This document shows, one piece after another, positions 60,517 to 64,000 of a DNA stretch of 64,000 nucleotides; the stretch's first letter is position 1, and each line of letters opens with the position of its first letter. Both the position numbers and the translations under genes were made by a program. Source of the DNA: Pseudalkalibacillus sp051842935 (GTDB taxonomy: Bacteria > Bacillota > Bacilli > Bacillales > Fictibacillaceae); the NCBI RefSeq assembly GCF_051842935.1, contig NZ_JBPXRR010000001.1, positions 1,550,001 through 1,614,000 on the forward strand, written 5' to 3'. Under the pieces are notes generated by a model. The model had not been told where the DNA came from and ran no database searches. It saw only the letters and a program-made list of their open reading frames with translations.

Positions 60517-60845
60517 TAGGGACGAATAGGCTCTATTCGTTACCATCACAAGCAATTTTCCGCATCTTAGGGACGAATAAGCGCTATTCGTTACCATCTC
60601 AGTCATTTTCCCGCTCCTTAGGGATGAATAGCCCCTATTCATTACCATCTCAAGCAATTTTCCGCATCTTAGGGATGAATAGCCCCTATTCATTACCATC
60701 TCAAGCAATTTTCCGCATCTTAGGGACGAATAAACGCTATTCGTTACCATCACAATCAGCTTTCCACTTCGTATGGATGAATAGCCCCTATTCATTACCA
60801 TCTCAATTAATTTTCCGCTCCGTCGGGGTGAATAGACTCTTTTCA
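60517..60845. repeat. Tandem array of six and a half 51-bp GAATA hairpin units
   Basis: Units start at 60517, 60568, 60619, 60670, 60721, 60772 and 60823 (last partial), exactly 51 bases apart. Each has a stem of ACGAATA or ATGAATA, a 5-base loop and TATTCGT or TATTCAT, then TACCATC and a conserved tail such as AGCAATTTTCCGC. Stem position 2 is C-G in units 1, 2, 5 and T-A in units 3, 4, 6. Units 3 and 4 are identical except at their edges. It fills the gap between the RND gene terminator and the oxidoreductase. Confidence 0.95.
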
Positions 60846-60852
60846 AGATGAA

Positions 60853-60875
60853 AGGAGTGCCATCACGGCACTCCT
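60853..60875 (-). terminator. Hairpin after the FAD oxidoreductase gene
   Basis: Perfect AGGAGTGCC / GGCACTCCT stem with a 5-base loop, 7 bases past the stop codon. The T-run on the minus strand is short (TTTC). Confidence 0.65.
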
Positions 60876-60881
60876 CCTTCA

Positions 60882-61970
60882 TTATTTGAACGTTGACATG
60901 AACTTCTGATCGATTTTGTTCTTCAGTTTCCAGGCGAGTTTGCCGGATGTACATAACGAACCGTAGCGTAGGTAGCCGTGCCGTTCACCGGTCGATAAAA
61001 TCGTTAAATACCGCTTTTGCGGTTTAAAATGGTAGCCCTCACCAGAACCCAAAAAGCCTTTCAAGTTGTCCCACAGCACTTCCCCTTGTCGTACCGCCAT
61101 GACACCGTTCCTCGGAATTTCTGGGTACTGCCGGACAGTAACGCCATTACCAGAGCCGAAGATGAATGGAAATTCCTTCACCTGCAATGTGTCCTCTACG
61201 AGAAGATAACCCTCATCATCAGTCGGCAACTTGGAGCTTTTATATAATTTAGGGGCTTCAGAACCTGTCATCCAGAGCAACGAATCATATCGGACAGATT
61301 CTCCCCCGACAACCACTTCATGCTCCCTGACTTCTTCTACCCTCTCATTTTCCAGAAGGTGCACTCCAGCATCTAGAAGCTTCTGTTTCAACTGCTTTTT
61401 ACAACGATCATCTTCAGATTCTCCATAAATGGCTGAAGAACTGATAAGGCTCACTCGTCCCTCATCACCATGTTTCTTTTTCCATGATTGGATTGAGAAG
61501 CCAAGTTCGATTCCAGCTGCCCCACCGCCGATGATGACGACCTCTCCTCGTCGACTTTCATCCGTTCCGAGCTCCTGGATCTGTTCTTTTCTGTTCAAAT
61601 GATAAATGGCATCAGACTGAGGCAGGTCCTCAATACCTTTTCGTCTTGTTCCGATGTCAAAGGAGAGCACATCAAAAGACAGGATGTCGCCTTTTTCGGT
61701 GAGCACCATTTTCTGTTTTGCATCAACACTCATTGCCGTTCCTTCAACGAATTGGACGCCTGCCTTCTCACTCAATTCAGCCAGGTCGATTTCCAACTGG
61801 TCTAACGAGTAGATGCCCTCCACATATCCTGAAAACATACCGGAATAATAATACGATGAAGTTGGATTCAATAAAGTCACTTCACAATCTGGAAGCTGAT
61901 GATCTTTTAATTTTTTCAATAAAGAAAGGTGGGCATGGCCACCTCCGATTAACAACAATTTCTCTGACAT
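60882..61970 (-). CDS. FAD-dependent pyridine nucleotide-disulfide oxidoreductase family protein
   Basis: Flavoprotein related to type II NADH dehydrogenases and to the oxidoreductase domain fused to some SelD proteins. The 362-residue protein begins with the FAD-binding GGGHAHLSLL (about 8-17) and has a second dinucleotide motif GGGAAGIELGF near 147-157. There is no CxxC redox disulfide, so it is not a thioredoxin-reductase type. The physiological electron acceptor is unknown. First-half spacing to the HAD gene (13 bases) suggests one transcript with it. Confidence 0.83.
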   Translation of the reverse strand: MSEKLLLIGGGHAHLSLLKKLKDHQLPDCEVTLLNPTSSYYYSGMFSGYVEGIYSLDQLEIDLAELSEKAGVQFVEGTAMSVDAKQKMVLTEKGDILSFDVLSFDIGTRRKGIEDLPQSDAIYHLNRKEQIQELGTDESRRGEVVIIGGGAAGIELGFSIQSWKKKHGDEGRVSLISSSAIYGESEDDRCKKQLKQKLLDAGVHLLENERVEEVREHEVVVGGESVRYDSLLWMTGSEAPKLYKSSKLPTDDEGYLLVEDTLQVKEFPFIFGSGNGVTVRQYPEIPRNGVMAVRQGEVLWDNLKGFLGSGEGYHFKPQKRYLTILSTGERHGYLRYGSLCTSGKLAWKLKNKIDQKFMSTFK

Positions 61971-61983
61971 ACAACGTGATCTC

Positions 61984-62646
61984 CTATTCGAATAGCTCAG
62001 TGAGGTCTCTTATTACATAATCCGGTGTGACCCCTAGTTCGTCCATTATACCACCCGAACGGTTCACCCATGCAACCTGGAAACCGAACGTCTTCGCACC
62101 GGCGATGTCCCATGTATTGGACGATAAGAACAACACCTCTTCACGCTCGACGCCAAGCTGTTCTAGCGCATACAAGTAAGACGATGGATGCGGTTTGAAC
62201 TGTTTGATCCCATTTACGGAAATCAATGCATCGAAATAGCCTTGAAAATCATGATATTTAATTAACGGATGGAGCATTTCTTCTGAACCGTTGGAGAAAA
62301 CCGCCAGCTGATAGCCTTCCAATTGGGTAAGGACTTCCTTCACTTCATCGTAAGGCTGCAATTGCTTGTAAGCATTCAGCAGTTTTTCCTCTTTTTCAGG
62401 CGTTAATTCTACATCCTCAGTTATACAAGCATAACGTAATGCGTCCTGTGTAATCTCCCAGAAAGGACGGTAGTTACCCATCAATCCACGTAAAAAGGAG
62501 TACTCCAATTGCTTTTTCCGCCAAATTTGGCTGATGGTCTCCCCTTTTTCAGGGAATTGCCGCTCACACTCTTCAATGACGGAATGTACGTCAAATAACG
62601 TACCGTATACATCAAATACAATTGCTTTCACACGAAAATCTGCCAT
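61984..62646 (-). CDS. Haloacid dehalogenase type II / HAD hydrolase
   Basis: HAD-superfamily hydrolase. The 220-residue protein has motif I FDVYGTLFDV (nucleophile Asp about residue 11), motif II VFSNGSEEM, the lysine in FKPHPSSYLY and the SSNTWDIAGA element that is diagnostic for 2-haloacid dehalogenases (type II). Whether halo-acids or phosphates are the true substrate is open. Upstream gene of the oxidoreductase. Confidence 0.88.
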   Translation of the reverse strand: MADFRVKAIVFDVYGTLFDVHSVIEECERQFPEKGETISQIWRKKQLEYSFLRGLMGNYRPFWEITQDALRYACITEDVELTPEKEEKLLNAYKQLQPYDEVKEVLTQLEGYQLAVFSNGSEEMLHPLIKYHDFQGYFDALISVNGIKQFKPHPSSYLYALEQLGVEREEVLFLSSNTWDIAGAKTFGFQVAWVNRSGGIMDELGVTPDYVIRDLTELFE

Positions 62647-62671
62647 GATTGTTCAAAAACGCTCCTTCCTA

Positions 62672-62717
62672 TTTCCCTATTTTTGGTCCGCTCGTTTCCC
62701 TATTCTTGGTCCGCTCG
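62672..62717. repeat. 23-bp tandem duplication at the end of the TVP38-family gene
   Basis: Two copies of a 23-base unit beginning TTTCCCTATT and ending GGTCCGCTCG (62672-62694 and 62695-62717) differ at one base. The right copy encodes the last residues and the TAG stop of the gene on the minus strand; the left copy lies in the gap. Confidence 0.85.
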
Positions 62718-63362
62718 GATTGCAAGCATCGTAAAGAGTTTTTTCCGAAACAAAATCGGGATCGATGTCAGGATGATCAAGCTCACGATGGAAAAGATGA
62801 GTATTTCACTTCCACCGGAATAGGAACTGCTTCCAATCCCTGTGTAAATTGCCGCTCCTGGTATCACACCTGCCAATGTAGCAAAGAAGTAATCTCTGAA
62901 CCTGATGTTGGAAACGGCACTTAAATAGGTCACCAATTCAAAATGCAAAAACGGAATCAATCGTAAAATCATCAAGATAATGAAGCCCTTGTCTTCAATC
63001 TGCTTCCGAAGTCCATCGTACTTCTCAGAGGATGGGATTTTTCCAAAAGAAAAACCTAATTGACGCACTGCTAGAAAAGATAGAACCGCTCCGATTGTTG
63101 TCCCAATTGTTGTGAGTAAGAATCCAAACCAAAACCCAAACGCTAATCCTCCAACGACTCCCAAGAGAGAAGAAGGAAATAAAACAAATGGTCTGAATGC
63201 AAAAATGAGTAGGTAAATACCAGGCGCAATCCATCCGAATGACATTACCCAATTGCGAATCTCTTCAGGTGGAATATCGAAGAATGTTCGGTTCAACCAA
63301 ATGAAAACACCAATAATGGTTAAAATGATCGCAATCTTCTTAGCCAATTTACGTTTGTCCAT
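62700..63362 (-). CDS. TVP38/TMEM64 family membrane protein
   Basis: Member of the DedA-like/SNARE-associated membrane protein family, implicated in lipid scrambling or transport in relatives. From the ATG at 63362 (GAGGG 7 bases upstream) it has 220 residues with about five membrane segments and the family core FVLFPSSLLGVVGGLAFG and GTTIGAVLSF. The upstream in-frame extension lacks signals. The 3' end carries a 23-bp tandem duplication. Confidence 0.87.
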   Translation of the reverse strand: MDKRKLAKKIAIILTIIGVFIWLNRTFFDIPPEEIRNWVMSFGWIAPGIYLLIFAFRPFVLFPSSLLGVVGGLAFGFWFGFLLTTIGTTIGAVLSFLAVRQLGFSFGKIPSSEKYDGLRKQIEDKGFIILMILRLIPFLHFELVTYLSAVSNIRFRDYFFATLAGVIPGAAIYTGIGSSSYSGGSEILIFSIVSLIILTSIPILFRKKLFTMLAIRADQE

Positions 63363-63465
63363 AATTTTCCCTCGTTTTCGGAATTCATTGATCGAACGAT
63401 AGACTCTAAAGGTTATCTTTCCCTTTCCGCTGACCTGACTAAACGTTAACGTTCCAGCTAGACAA

Positions 63466-63500
63466 AGAACCGCCAAACCAATGTGGTCAGGCGGTGTGTT
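63466..63500. repeat. Hairpin in the gap between TVP38-family and MFS genes
   Basis: AACCGCC and GGCGGT pair with an inner ACC / GGT. There is no T-run. It would fall in the leader of the TVP38-family gene; the rest of this 250-bp gap shows nothing I can support beyond an AT-rich stretch before the MFS gene. Confidence 0.4.
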
Positions 63501-63612
63501 CGACGTATGTCCTTCTATCTTAAGTATACTCCAATATCCTGAGCAATTACAGACTGTCTTTTACACAAATTTCCTTCTAATATTAAGGTTACTCAATTTA
63601 GGAGGGTGATGG

Positions 63613-64000
63613 ATGTTTAATGAGATTTGGACAAACAACAACTTAAGACGGTACTTTACCGGTCGATTCATTTCTTCACTCGGCAATCATTTTTCTTTTT
63701 TCGCCCAATCTGTGGCTGCTTATCATTTTACCGAAACCCTTACTGCGGTGGGAGTCTTGTGGTTGGTTCGCGGGATTGCAAGTATCCTTCTCATCCCCTT
63801 TGGAGGTGTGCTTGCAGATCGCTTCCCACGGAAAAGGTTGATGCTTACGACAGACGTGATACTGGGGTTGTTAACGTTCTGCTTCATTTTCGTTGACCAC
63901 GGAAATCAAGTCTGGCTACTTCCTTTACTAGCGTTTTCAACTCAAGCGGTCCAGCGTGTTTATGATCCCGCTGCTAAAGCGTCATTCAAAAGTATTTCTG
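63613..64000 (+). CDS. Major facilitator superfamily transporter (5' part)
   Basis: Partial at the right edge; 129 codons are visible. ATG at 63613 with GGAGGGTGA about 5 bases upstream. The sequence begins MFNEIWTNNNLRRYFTGRF, then membrane segments, with the MFS loop 2-3 motif GVLADRFPRKRLM at about residues 69-81 and YDPAAKASF near the end. This start is typical of the MFS_3/enterobactin-exporter-like group. Substrate unknown. Confidence 0.88.
   Translation, partial: MFNEIWTNNNLRRYFTGRFISSLGNHFSFFAQSVAAYHFTETLTAVGVLWLVRGIASILLIPFGGVLADRFPRKRLMLTTDVILGLLTFCFIFVDHGNQVWLLPLLAFSTQAVQRVYDPAAKASFKSIS

Noticed and set aside
60517..60845. CRISPR array
   Set aside because: Nearly the whole 51-bp unit is conserved, so there are no unique spacers, and no cas genes are present.
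60508..60954. 148-codon minus-strand ORF with a repeating 17-residue peptide
   Set aside because: It is the 51-bp array read in one frame; 51 is a multiple of three so the frame stays open by arithmetic. No ribosome binding site fits, and the related array at 13 kb with a 52-bp period has no such frame.

Overview
The window is about 64 kb of chromosome from a Gram-positive, endospore-forming member of the Bacillaceae. The evidence is the block of sporulation genes (spmA-spmB, dacB, spoVAA to spoVAF, spoIIAA-spoIIAB-sigF, dacF, spoIIM, mciZ-like), AGGAGG-type ribosome binding sites, frequent TTG/GTG starts, and a gene order close to the serA-res-scp-rib-lysA-spoVA-sigF-xerD-fur-nudF region of Bacillus subtilis. 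I cannot name the species. No tRNA, rRNA, phage, insertion sequence or CRISPR array was seen.

Layout. 1-6.1 kb: the 5' part of a secreted M6 metallopeptidase (immune inhibitor A type, running off the left edge), ppa, serA, a PHP phosphoesterase and an M23/LysM protein. 6.2-13 kb (minus strand): resA-resB-resC (cytochrome c maturation), resD-resE (two-component system) and rluB. 13.4-20.3 kb: dacB-spmA-spmB (spore cortex and core maturation), a type III polyketide synthase with its methyltransferase, a tiny YjcZ-like protein, scpA-scpB plus an unknown gene in the same operon, and a DUF309 gene. 20.3-24.9 kb: riboflavin operon ribD-ribE-ribBA-ribH under an FMN riboswitch, followed by a 31-residue membrane ORF and ribT. 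25.1-27.3 kb: ppiB, and lysA under a lysine riboswitch. 27.3-35.5 kb: the seven-gene spoVA operon, spoIIAA-spoIIAB-sigF and dacF. 35.7-39.9 kb: nucleoside salvage genes drm, two purine nucleoside phosphorylases and pdp. 40.1-44.8 kb: xerD, yqzK, fur, spoIIM, an endonuclease Q family gene, nudF and an mciZ-like gene.

44.9-52.3 kb: an aldo/keto reductase, then a ketone-body/acetoacetate operon (thiolase, scoA, scoB, an AtoE transporter, second thiolase) divergent from hydroxymethylglutaryl-CoA lyase, which has a CcpA-type cre site. 52.4-56.6 kb: a Ger-type germinant receptor operon in the order A-C-D-B. 56.6-60.4 kb: a PadR regulator divergent from an RND transporter, with a perfect PadR-type operator. 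60.9-64 kb: an FAD oxidoreductase, a HAD hydrolase, a TVP38-family membrane protein and the start of an MFS transporter.

Together the window holds a forespore/mother-cell developmental programme beside house-keeping redox, vitamin, lysine and nucleotide metabolism. By eye I could match promoters for SigA, SigE, SigF, SigG, SigH and SigK to the expected genes, plus a Spo0A box, a PerR box and a cre site.

The most unusual material is non-coding. Several intergenic gaps are filled by short tandem arrays with regular periods of about 20, 21, 40 and 51-52 bp. One 51/52-bp hairpin family occurs at two loci 47 kb apart. In every scorable copy one stem pair is either C-G or T-A, a compensatory pattern indicating that the fold is under selection.
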